Of a DNA stretch of 64,000 nucleotides, positions 53,870 to 61,595 are shown one piece after another. The notes under the pieces are model-generated. The model worked only from the letters and a program-made list of their open reading frames with translations. It was not told the DNA's origin and did no database searches. Every line of letters begins with the position of its first letter. The stretch's first letter is position 1. Source of the DNA: Oceanisphaera profunda. Its GTDB lineage: Bacteria; Pseudomonadota; Gammaproteobacteria; Enterobacterales; Aeromonadaceae. Both the position numbers and the translations under genes were made by a program. The stretch spans positions 3,286,001 to 3,350,000 of the forward strand of contig NZ_CP021377.1 of the NCBI RefSeq assembly GCF_002157895.1. The letters run 5' to 3'.

Positions 53870-54730
53870 GTGAAGACACCAAAACGCCTACAACCTCTCG
53901 TTGAAGAGGGGTTGATCGATGAAGTAATTAGCCGCCTCATGAGTGGCAAAGAAGCTGATGTGTTCGTGGTCCGCTGTGGTGAGCATATTCGTTGTGCGAA
54001 AGTCTATAAAGATGCGATAAAACGCAGCTTTAAAAAAGCGGCACAATACCAAGAAGGGCGCCAAGTACGCAGCGGCCGTGAAGCTCGCGCTTTAGCCAAG
54101 CGTTCAAAATTTGGCCGTGAGCAAGAAGAAAAGATTTGGCAAAATGCCGAAGTGGATGCGCTATCTCGGTTAGCCCGCGCCGGGGTGCGCGTGCCTGAAA
54201 CCTTTGGCTGCATCGATGGCGTCTTGTTGATGGAGCTAGTCACCGATGACTTCGGCGATGTGGCGCCACGGCTTAATGACGTGAGCATGTCACAAGAGCA
54301 AGCCATTGAAGATCACGGCGTTATGATGCACTACATCAAGCTCATGCTGTGTGAAGGCATTATTCACGGTGACTTATCCGAATTTAATGTGCTGGTGGAT
54401 GCCTATGGCCCGGTCGTCATTGACCTACCACAGGCGGTGAATGCTGCCGCCAATAACAGTGCCAAAGCCATGTTTTTGCGGGATGTGAATAACATGCGCC
54501 GCTATTACGGAGACTTTGTGCCGGCGTTAATGCATACCCAATATGGCAAAGAGATGTGGGCGCTGTATGAAGAGGGCAATTTAACCCCTAGCTCAGCCCT
54601 GACAGGCGAATTTGAAGACTCGGGTATTAATGCTGACGTAGGCTCAGTGCTGGACGAGATAAATGCGGCCATGGAAGAAGAGTTTGAACGCCGCGATCGG
54701 GTACGAGACGCAGAACAAGGCGGCGAGTGA
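53870..54730 (+). CDS. RIO1-like protein kinase (PA4780 family)
   Basis: This is an atypical serine kinase of the bacterial RIO group. SGKEADVF is the RIO-type phosphate-binding loop (about residues 25-32), followed by the ATP-binding Lys in CAKVYK. The catalytic loop IIHGDLSEFNVLV holds the Asp (near 167), and VVIDLPQAVN has the metal-binding Asp that replaces DFG. The length is 286 residues. The start is GTG with AGGTGG close by. The C-terminal tail is acidic (MEEEFERRDRVRDAEQ). The bacterial targets are unknown. It is monocistronic. Confidence 0.88.
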   Translation: MKTPKRLQPLVEEGLIDEVISRLMSGKEADVFVVRCGEHIRCAKVYKDAIKRSFKKAAQYQEGRQVRSGREARALAKRSKFGREQEEKIWQNAEVDALSRLARAGVRVPETFGCIDGVLLMELVTDDFGDVAPRLNDVSMSQEQAIEDHGVMMHYIKLMLCEGIIHGDLSEFNVLVDAYGPVVIDLPQAVNAAANNSAKAMFLRDVNNMRRYYGDFVPALMHTQYGKEMWALYEEGNLTPSSALTGEFEDSGINADVGSVLDEINAAMEEEFERRDRVRDAEQGGE

Positions 54731-54842
54731 GTTCAGGCTAAAATGCTTAAGTTAAGATGCTTAAGTTAAGCTACGTCTGGCTGGGTCTTAATCGCACCCA
54801 GCCAGTAGCCATAACGTTAAATCATGTTACTGATGAGTCACC

Positions 54843-55253
54843 ATGTTTAAAAAGTTCACGTTTAATGAATTCAGGTTTCAAAGTCTCAGGTTGAAAACGT
54901 TCACCTTTAAAAGTGCCTTGCTTAGTGCCATGGCCATCTTCACGTTAGCGGCCTGTAAAGAGCCGGCCGCAGCCAAAGAGCAGGCTATAAGCATCGACCA
55001 AGAGCAGCTTTGTGAAGTGCAGAACTGGCAGAAAGATGCCACGGCTTTAGCCTGTAAAGTGGGCCAAAAGGTCCTGTTTCTGCCCACTACCTTTGGTAAT
55101 GAACAACTGCCGGTCTTGTTTGCAGCGGTCAATTGCGACCATCGCTTTAGTATTGCCCTGACTAAGGGCGGCGTTGCTTGTATTTATACCCCACTCAAGA
55201 TGACGGCAGCAGAAGCGCGAGACGCCATCGGTAAAGATGAAATTATTAAATAA
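54843..55253 (+). CDS. Putative lipoprotein of unknown function
   Basis: This is a 136-residue protein with a lipobox FTLAAC (Cys near 38) after a hydrophobic stretch. The mature part has four further Cys and no recognised domain. LCEVQNWQKDATALACKVGQKVLFLPT and VNCDHRFSIALTKGGVACIYTP may form two disulfides. The segment before the hydrophobic core is long and repetitive (KFTFNEFRF, LRLKTFTFK), unusual for a signal peptide. The true start may be further in, though no better ATG with a ribosome site is seen. A strong terminator follows. Confidence 0.65.
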   Translation: MFKKFTFNEFRFQSLRLKTFTFKSALLSAMAIFTLAACKEPAAAKEQAISIDQEQLCEVQNWQKDATALACKVGQKVLFLPTTFGNEQLPVLFAAVNCDHRFSIALTKGGVACIYTPLKMTAAEARDAIGKDEIIK

Positions 55254-55277
55254 GTGCTTGTCCGAAACATATTTTAT

Positions 55278-55312
55278 TTAACGCGCCTTATTTTTAATAA
55301 GGCGCGTTTTTA
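55278..55312 (+). terminator. Terminator after the 136-residue lipoprotein gene
   Basis: AACGCGCCTTATT TTT AATAAGGCGCGTT is a 13-bp stem followed by TTTAG. Confidence 0.92.
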
Positions 55313-55401
55313 GTATCTGAGTACGAGCGGGCCGAAAGTGAAACGTAAGAGGTCAACAGACTCTAATCATGACCAAACAAGATAATAATGAGATCTATTA
55401 A

Positions 55402-56199
55402 ATGGAACTTGGAATAAACGTGGTTGATGCGTTCACCGATAGGGTTTTTAAAGGTAACCCTGCCGCGGTGATCATCACAGATAGCTGGTTAGCTGACGAG
55501 TTAATGCAATTGATTGCCATGGAAAATAATTTGTCTGAGACGGCTTTTTTGGTGGCCGATCAGCATGGCAATTATGTAATTCGTTGGTTTTCTCCGCTCG
55601 CCGAAATCGCCTTTTGTGGCCATGCTACCTTGGCCGCCGCTTTTGTGTTGTTTGGTCATCACCCTGCACTCAAGGTACTTCATCTTATCGCCAAGGCAGT
55701 GGGTCCCTTTACGGTGGTAAAGACTGATGCGGGTAAATTGCAAATGGACTTTCCTAATACCCAGCCAGAGCCGGTCAGTGAGATACCCGCGGCCTTGCTC
55801 GCCGGGCTTTCGGTGGCGCCAGTGGAGGTGTATCGCAACGCCCAAGCCTATGTGGTGGTGTATCAGTCGGAGTCTGAGGTGCGCTCTGTATTACGTGACA
55901 ACGCAGCACTAAAGCGGCTCGCGCCACGGGATGTAGTAGTGACTTGCCGCGCTGAGTCCTCAACCTATGACTTTATCTCCCGCTATTTTTGGCCTGCTAA
56001 CGGCGGTGATGAAGACCCAGTTACCGGCTCTATTCACACCGGGCTCGCACCATTGTGGGCCGAGCGATTAGGTAAGCACAAGTTAGTGGCTTATCAAGCT
56101 TCGCGACGAGGTGGTGTGGTGTATTGTGAGGTACAAGGTGACCGAGTATTAGTCTCGGGCCATGCCAAGGCATATATGAAAGGTGTGATTACGCTTTAG
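55402..56199 (+). CDS. PhzF family isomerase/epimerase
   Basis: This is a 265-residue enzyme of the PhzF/DapF-like fold with two similar halves. The start VVDAFTDRVFKGNPAAVI and the catalytic Glu46 in NNLSETAFL are typical. AEIAFCGHATLAAA and the GDEDPVTGSIHTGLAPLWAERLGK motif also match. PhzF acts in phenazine synthesis, but most family members stand alone, as here, with unknown substrates. No phenazine genes are near. No strong ribosome site is visible before the ATG. Confidence 0.9.
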   Translation: MELGINVVDAFTDRVFKGNPAAVIITDSWLADELMQLIAMENNLSETAFLVADQHGNYVIRWFSPLAEIAFCGHATLAAAFVLFGHHPALKVLHLIAKAVGPFTVVKTDAGKLQMDFPNTQPEPVSEIPAALLAGLSVAPVEVYRNAQAYVVVYQSESEVRSVLRDNAALKRLAPRDVVVTCRAESSTYDFISRYFWPANGGDEDPVTGSIHTGLAPLWAERLGKHKLVAYQASRRGGVVYCEVQGDRVLVSGHAKAYMKGVITL

Positions 56200-56265
56200 C
56201 TGGCCCACATATCTTGCCCCAGCCCTGATTAAAGCGAGCGTTTATTTCGTGGGGTGAAGGCTGAA

Positions 56266-56703
56266 TTACAGGTTTTTCGTTTTAATAATATAGTGATTAC
56301 GTTGGTGTCTGGGCACCTGTGAACTGGGCCGCGCCGTGGGGCTAACGGTAATACCAAGTTGCTGCATGTGTTGGCGCGAGCCTGCCAATAACGGATGCCA
56401 GCTCGCTAATGGCTCGCCTTTGTGTAGGCGGCGATAGGCGCAGGAGTCGGGTAGCCAACTATATTCAGCAACATTTTCTGCGGTTAACGGATGGCAGTGA
56501 GGCACTTTGCTAAGGCGATGTTCATAATCACTGCAACGGCTGCTACTGACATCCAGCAATTCACAGCTGATATTAAAGACGGTTACCTTATGCTCACTCA
56601 CGTGGCGCACTAAGCAGCATTGTCCGCAGCCATCGCACAAGGCTTCCCATTCTTTAGTGTTTAATTCAGCGAGCTGGTAGCGCTCCCAAAATTTTTCCCG
56701 CAC
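56266..56703 (-). CDS. ycgN: YcgN family cysteine cluster protein (UPF0260)
   Basis: This is a 145-residue protein with the CDGCGQCC motif near residue 23 and further Cys residues in FNISCELLDVSSSRCSDYE and LPDSCAYR. WHPLLAGS is the conserved later segment. The cysteine pattern suggests a metal or Fe-S site, but no function is established. The start is GTG at 56703. The next in-frame ATG would remove the Cys motif. Length and layout match E. coli YcgN. It is monocistronic. Confidence 0.9.
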   Translation of the reverse strand: MREKFWERYQLAELNTKEWEALCDGCGQCCLVRHVSEHKVTVFNISCELLDVSSSRCSDYEHRLSKVPHCHPLTAENVAEYSWLPDSCAYRRLHKGEPLASWHPLLAGSRQHMQQLGITVSPTARPSSQVPRHQRNHYIIKTKNL

Positions 56704-56850
56704 GTGGTTTACTCTTCAGTCGTTTAGTGGTGCATCCATTAAACGCCACTTGGCAAAGTTAAGCCAATTTTCGGGAGTTATTGCCATTTTTGCTGCCATT
56801 TGGCGATGTTCTCTCCAAAAGCTGTGCAAACCCTTACTCATTCAACAACA

Positions 56851-57333
56851 TTAACGCTCAGTGCCTTCATGGCTTTCAGCACTGACCTGCTGAGGGCTGG
56901 CGGGCTTAACCCCAGGAAAGCGCGCTGATGCATAACGCACCACGAGCACGGCGATGGCTAACAAGAGGATGGCGCCAGAGATATACACCACGCCCATATC
57001 GGGGGCATCGTGGTGCGAAATATCTGAAATCATCATTCTTGTTAAGGCGGTAATGGCCACGTAAATCAAAAAACGCACCGGCATGTGGTTGGTTTTAAAG
57101 TAAATACCCACCATGGCGCCTAACTCAAGATAGATAAACAGTAATAAAATATCATCGATGGAGGCGGACCCTTTCGCCAGCATATCGAGAGCGGCCAGCG
57201 TACCGGCCCATGCGGTCATGCCGCCGATGGCAAATAGCGCCAGATAGTGAAAAATTTCCACCAAGAGGTTGCCTGTGGACTCTGCATGCTGGTGTATATG
57301 GCTGCGCCATCTATTTGCTTGGTTTTGTTTCAT
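56851..57333 (-). CDS. PsiE family phosphate-starvation-inducible membrane protein
   Basis: This is a 160-residue protein with four membrane helices (about 22-45, 58-78, 85-100, 110-132). The PsiE pattern is LLLFIYLELGAMVGIYFKTNHMPVRFLIYVAITALTRMMI. In E. coli psiE is induced by phosphate starvation through PhoB, but its role is unknown. The ATG at 57333 has AGGAC eight bases upstream. The frame's TTG two codons earlier is not needed. I did not identify a Pho box by eye. Confidence 0.85.
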   Translation of the reverse strand: MKQNQANRWRSHIHQHAESTGNLLVEIFHYLALFAIGGMTAWAGTLAALDMLAKGSASIDDILLLFIYLELGAMVGIYFKTNHMPVRFLIYVAITALTRMMISDISHHDAPDMGVVYISGAILLLAIAVLVVRYASARFPGVKPASPQQVSAESHEGTER

Positions 57334-57550
57334 GGTCAAAAGTCCTAAAGGTATGCGCTACGTCTGTTAGCGATGCTTACTGGCCATTATTGGGTTGCCC
57401 ACTACGAGATTTGCGAGAGTGACATTGCTTTCTATTTAAGCGCTAATGTTATCACTCTTACCGCATTTAATTGCGTTGGAGCTAAAACAGATTGAAGATA
57501 AGTCACCGTCATCATTAAGTATTTACCGGTTCAGAGAAAGGAACAAGTCA

Positions 57551-58039
57551 ATGAACAGCAGCAAACGAGTAACAATTGTCGGAGTATTGCTGGCGCTAAC
57601 GCTCACTGCCTGTGGCCACCCACCTACGGCAGAAGAGCAACTGGCGGTGTCCCTTGCGGAGTTTACCGAGCAAGCAGATCTTGAATATCAGCATACTTTT
57701 GTAGATTTAAATCATGATGGGGTAGAGGATGCGCTGGTGTTATTAGCGGGCACTGACTGGTGTGGCTCCGGGGGCTGTACGCTGTTGGTGTTAAAGGGCC
57801 AAATGTTAGGGCAAGCCGCCGAGCGGCCAAGTTTTGAAGTTATCTCGAGAAGTACGGTGACGCGTACCCCCATTCGTGTTGGAAAATCCGAAAGTGAAGG
57901 CTGGCGGCACTTAATCGTGCACAGTGACGGCAGCGAAAAATTACTGCCGTTTGATGGCAATCGTTACCCGCCCAATCCGTCGATGCAGTCTAGTGCCACT
58001 GCCGAACAACTGGATGGCGCTAATATTCTATTGCCGTAA
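57551..58039 (+). CDS. Putative lipoprotein with an FG-GAP-like segment
   Basis: This is a 162-residue envelope lipoprotein. The signal peptide VTIVGVLLALTLTAC has its lipid-accepting Cys near residue 21. The mature part contains TFVDLNHDGVEDALVLLAG, a calcium-binding-like D-x-N-x-D-G loop as in FG-GAP and dockerin repeats, and a Cys pair DWCGSGGCTLLVL. I do not recognise a named family. ATG 57551 is preceded by AAGGAA. The upstream open frame (to 57446) lacks conserved features. Confidence 0.72.
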   Translation: MNSSKRVTIVGVLLALTLTACGHPPTAEEQLAVSLAEFTEQADLEYQHTFVDLNHDGVEDALVLLAGTDWCGSGGCTLLVLKGQMLGQAAERPSFEVISRSTVTRTPIRVGKSESEGWRHLIVHSDGSEKLLPFDGNRYPPNPSMQSSATAEQLDGANILLP

Positions 58040-58139
58040 ACAGGGAGTGCCGTAAATATGCGTTGCCGTAAATGTGTACTATTAGATGGTAGCCGGTGAG
58101 CAGTCAGCTAGATGTGCTTTTTACAAGGATGAATAATAA

Positions 58140-58724
58140 ATGAACACCACCGCTTTGCTTAATAAAGACGCCGCGAGTACAGATGCCATATTAAGGGCCA
58201 TCGCGCACATGCCCACCGCCAGTCTTGAAGTCTTAATGGATAACGAATTTGCGCGCAGCTTAACTGATGCAGACTTTATGCGTATTGCCGTGTTCTTGGC
58301 AGAAAAAAGCCTGCTGGAAGGCGGCTGCCCAATAGGTGCGGTGATCGTCAATAATGCGACCCAGCTGATTGTCGGCAAAGGGCACAATACCTTGGTGCAA
58401 GACAACCACCCCTATAACCACGGTGAAACGGCCGCGATCAAAGATGCGGGGCGCCTCGATTTTAGCCAGACGACCCTCTACACCAGTCTCAGCCCTTGTG
58501 TGGTGTGTGCAACCTTGCTTTATATGCGTGGTTTTAACCGCGTGGTAGTAGGCGACACGACCAATGCCTCGGGTACGGAAACCTTGTTGCAAGAAAAAGG
58601 CGTGCAAGTAGAGGTATTAGAAGACGCTGACGGCGTGGCCCAATACGCGCGTTTTCGCCAACAAAAGCCCGAGCAAGACTTAGAAGACTGGCAAGGGCTA
58701 AGTGCGGTGTCACACCTTGCTTAG
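58140..58724 (+). CDS. Nucleoside/cytosine deaminase, yeast FCY1-like
   Basis: This is a zinc-dependent deaminase of the CDA superfamily. The zinc ligands are His and catalytic Glu in YNHGETAAI and two Cys in SPCVVCATLLYM. The run GHNTLVQDNHPYNHGETAAI, then DAGRLDFSQTTLYTSLSPC and a FNRVVVGDTTNASGTE segment, resembles fungal cytosine deaminase more than bacterial CodA or TadA. It has an extra N-terminal part of about 40 residues (TDAILRAIAHMPTASLEVLMDNEFARSL), which makes it 194 residues. Cytosine is the likely substrate, but guanine or a pterin is possible. AAGGATG precedes the ATG. Confidence 0.82.
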   Translation: MNTTALLNKDAASTDAILRAIAHMPTASLEVLMDNEFARSLTDADFMRIAVFLAEKSLLEGGCPIGAVIVNNATQLIVGKGHNTLVQDNHPYNHGETAAIKDAGRLDFSQTTLYTSLSPCVVCATLLYMRGFNRVVVGDTTNASGTETLLQEKGVQVEVLEDADGVAQYARFRQQKPEQDLEDWQGLSAVSHLA

Positions 58725-58837
58725 TTTCAAGACACTGATGAGTCATCGGCTACAGTCTTAGCTAAGACTGTGGCTTATTATTGACGATAAAGCTTTTTGC
58801 TCATCAGCGCTATTGACGCTAGGAGCGAATGATTTAA

Positions 58838-59125
58838 GGCCAGCGAAGAAGCTAAGTTTACCGTGCTGCTCAAAGATGGCAGTTTTGAGGTGCGCGAGTA
58901 TGCACCGCATGTGGTAGCAAAAACATTGCGGCTGTGCGTTATTCGGGTTCATGGTCTGAACAAGCTTATCTTGAGCATAAGCAGGCGTTACAAGCATGGT
59001 TGCAAACGCAAGGCTATCAAGCAACAGGTGAGGTCATGGGCCCGTTATAATCCGCCTTTTACGCTGTGGTTCTTGCGCCGCAACGAAGTGTTAATCCCCA
59101 TTACTCGACTCAGTGAACAAGCTCG
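58838..59125 (+). pseudogene. Broken SOUL heme-binding-family gene
   Basis: Three fragments of a SOUL-domain protein are found in alternating frames. The first is FTVLLKDGSFEVREYAPHVV, then AKT. The second, after a frame change near 58919, is NIAAVRYSGSWSEQAYLEHK followed by QALQAWLQTQGYQATGEVMG. The third, after a change near 59040, is ARYNPPFTLWFLRRNEVLIP. The family needs about 100 residues between the first and second fragments, and these are missing. No start codon or full frame remains. From 59126 to 59406 I see nothing recognisable. Confidence 0.82.
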
Positions 59126-59406
59126 CGATTCTGTTTTCATTCAGATGGGCTTTAACCATGATCTGTACGCCAGCCAGTTTGGCATCAAGAGTTGGCTGCT
59201 AACCATGGCCTACACTGGTACAGAGCAATGCATTGTCGATGCTATTTTCTATTACCGATAAAGATGATGCGGTAGCAATAACCACACTTTTAACGATGTA
59301 CGCTGGGCAGAGAAGAACAGCGGTTGGCGAACTGCGACTGGATAAGGAGCTCCGTTATTGGTCATGGGCTGAATATAAAATGGAATTTATTAAAGCGAGG
59401 TATGCC

Positions 59407-61470
59407 ATGAAATTCATATGCAGTTGGCTGTTAGCCATGTTAATCGCACTCTCCAGCAGCCTAGCTTGGGCAGACGGCAAGACCATGATAGTGCTGGATG
59501 GGTCTGGCTCTATGTGGGGCCAAATTAATGGTCAACCTAAGTTGCAAATTGCCCGTGATGCCTTGGCTACTGTGCTTGGTGAGGTGCCCGCTGAAATGGA
59601 ATTGGGCTTAATCGCCTACGGCCACCGAGAGAAAGGCAACTGTAAAGATATTGAAGTGGTGATAAAACCCGCCGCGGGAACGGGATCTGCCATTACTCAG
59701 GCTGCGGCTGATATGAAGTTTCTGGGTAAAACACCCTTGTCTGCAGCCGTGCTCAAAGCGGCAGAAGAGCTGGCTTACACCGAAGAAAAAGCCACCGTGA
59801 TCTTGATTACCGATGGCCTAGAAAATTGCCAAGCCGACCCCTGTGCCGTGGGCGCCGAGTTAGCCAAGCAAGGCATTGATTTTACCGCACACGTGGTGGG
59901 GTTTGATTTAACTGATGTTCAAGGTAAGCAGGTGGCGTGTTTAGCAGAAAATACCGGTGGTCGATATTTTACTGCCACTAATGCAGATGAGCTTCGCGAT
60001 GCTCTGTTAAATACCGTTGTGGTCACGCCTGCAAAAACTGCCGAGGTAGCGCCGCTGGTATTACCTGAGGCAAGCTTGGATCCTGATAAGAGCGTGGCCA
60101 TAGGTGCGGATATCACGGTGAGTTGGACAGGACCCAATGGCGAGCATGATTATATTGACTTAGTACCACTGGATTATAAAAAGACCCACGGTGAACTGGC
60201 ATATACCTATACCAAAGCAGGCTCGCCGCTTACCGTGCGCGCGGCGGGTAAGCCGGGCGCTTATCAAGTGCGCTATCTTTGGCGGGGCGTTGATAATCAA
60301 CGCCATGTGTTGGCAACTGAAACCCTTGAGCTTACCGATACGGAGGTGGCCTTAATTGCGCCAGATAACGTGCAAGCCGGTGGCAGTATTCCTATCCAAT
60401 GGAAGGGGCCAGCCCATAAAGATGATTATCTGGATTTGGTAGCGCAGGGTGTCACGCGCACCAGCGGTGAGCTGGCTTATGTGTATGTTACCGCTGAATC
60501 TGAGCCAGAGCTTGAGTTACGTGCGCCCACCAAGCCTGGCATTTATCACATTCGCTATATCCTTAAAGGCTCAGATCAAAAGCGGGTCTTGCACAGTATT
60601 CCTATTACCGTGACGCCCGCTCAGGCGAGCGTCTCGGCGCCAGAGCAGGTAACCGCGGGCTCAGTGTTGCCAGTTTTTTGGACCGGACCTGCCAGTAAAG
60701 ATGACTATGTAGATATAGTTGCAAGCGATCATAAGCGCATAGGCGGTGAGATCACCTATTTTTATACCCGAGACTCAGCGGATGGAGAGTCTTATGAGCT
60801 CAAGGTGCCGACTAAAGCCGGTAATTATTTAGTGCGCTATATCTTACGCGGTGCAGGGGCCGCTAGCATCTTGGCCACGCAACCCTTTAGTGTGACTGCC
60901 GCTGAGGCCAAGGTATCGGTGCCCTCAAGCGTGGCCGCAGGCTCAGTCATAGTCGTGGATTGGGCAGGGCCCGCCGGTAAAGATGACTATGTAGACATAG
61001 TACCGAGCGATCATAAGCGCATAGGCGGGGAGCTGACGTATTTTTATACGCGGGATGCAGTAGATGATGAGCCGAGTGAGCTTAAAGCCCCAGCTAAAGC
61101 GGGAGAGTATCAAGTGCGCTATATTTTGCGAGGCTCCGGCAGCGGCGAGGTACTGGCCAAACAAGCTTTTAGCGTTACTAAGCCAGACGCCAGTGTGGCC
61201 GTATCCCGCAGTGTACTTGCGGGTTCTATTCTTGATGTGACATGGACCGGCCCTGCTGGCCATGACGATTATGTAGATATAGTGGCCATTGACCATAAAC
61301 GCATTGGCGGAGAGTTGGCGTATTTTTATACACGAGATGCGGTGGATGATGAGCCGGGCCAGCTTAAAGCTCCAGCTAAAGCGGGAGAGTATCAAGTGCG
61401 CTATATTTTGCGCGGCTCCGGCAGCGGTGTGGTACTGGCCAAGCAAGCGTTTACGGTGGTAGATAACTGA
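59407..61470 (+). CDS. Secreted VWA protein with five Ig-like repeats
   Basis: This is an exported protein of 687 residues. A signal peptide (about 1-22, ending SLAWA) is followed by a von Willebrand A domain (24-195). Its metal site has the D31-x-S33-x-S35 motif in VLDGSGSMWG, a Thr in GKTPLSAAV and an Asp in LITDGLEN. Five repeats of about 90 residues follow (about 222-310, 311-405, 406-500, 501-595, 596-687), each with W-x-GP-x-x-x-DDY-x-D-(L/I)V near its start and YQVRYILRG near its end. The last two repeats are nearly identical. The start ATG 59407 has GAGG six bases upstream. A binding or surface-adhesion role is likely, but the partner is unknown. Confidence 0.85.
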   Translation: MKFICSWLLAMLIALSSSLAWADGKTMIVLDGSGSMWGQINGQPKLQIARDALATVLGEVPAEMELGLIAYGHREKGNCKDIEVVIKPAAGTGSAITQAAADMKFLGKTPLSAAVLKAAEELAYTEEKATVILITDGLENCQADPCAVGAELAKQGIDFTAHVVGFDLTDVQGKQVACLAENTGGRYFTATNADELRDALLNTVVVTPAKTAEVAPLVLPEASLDPDKSVAIGADITVSWTGPNGEHDYIDLVPLDYKKTHGELAYTYTKAGSPLTVRAAGKPGAYQVRYLWRGVDNQRHVLATETLELTDTEVALIAPDNVQAGGSIPIQWKGPAHKDDYLDLVAQGVTRTSGELAYVYVTAESEPELELRAPTKPGIYHIRYILKGSDQKRVLHSIPITVTPAQASVSAPEQVTAGSVLPVFWTGPASKDDYVDIVASDHKRIGGEITYFYTRDSADGESYELKVPTKAGNYLVRYILRGAGAASILATQPFSVTAAEAKVSVPSSVAAGSVIVVDWAGPAGKDDYVDIVPSDHKRIGGELTYFYTRDAVDDEPSELKAPAKAGEYQVRYILRGSGSGEVLAKQAFSVTKPDASVAVSRSVLAGSILDVTWTGPAGHDDYVDIVAIDHKRIGGELAYFYTRDAVDDEPGQLKAPAKAGEYQVRYILRGSGSGVVLAKQAFTVVDN

Positions 61471-61531
61471 TTCGTTTGAGGGGTGCTTTGCGTTGTTGAG
61501 GGTAACAAACTTATTTGTTTGAACTTAAGTA

Positions 61532-61566
61532 GTAAAAGAGGCAGCCATATGGCTGCCTCTTTTACT
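61532..61566. terminator. Bidirectional terminator between VWA and GGT genes
   Basis: GTAAAAGAGGCAGCC ATAT GGCTGCCTCTTTTAC is a perfect 15-bp stem with A and T runs within the stem on both sides. It lies between convergent genes. Confidence 0.93.
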
Positions 61567-61595
61567 TATCTACTGACTTAAATCTGCATATAAGC

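Noticed and set aside
58863-59261. A 132-codon open frame that could be called a protein
   Set aside because: It joins two SOUL fragments through an out-of-frame middle. The correct middle is in another frame, so it is a pseudogene artefact.
59233-59406. A longer N-terminus for the VWA protein
   Set aside because: The added 58 residues precede a clear signal peptide and the ATG at 59407 has its own ribosome site.
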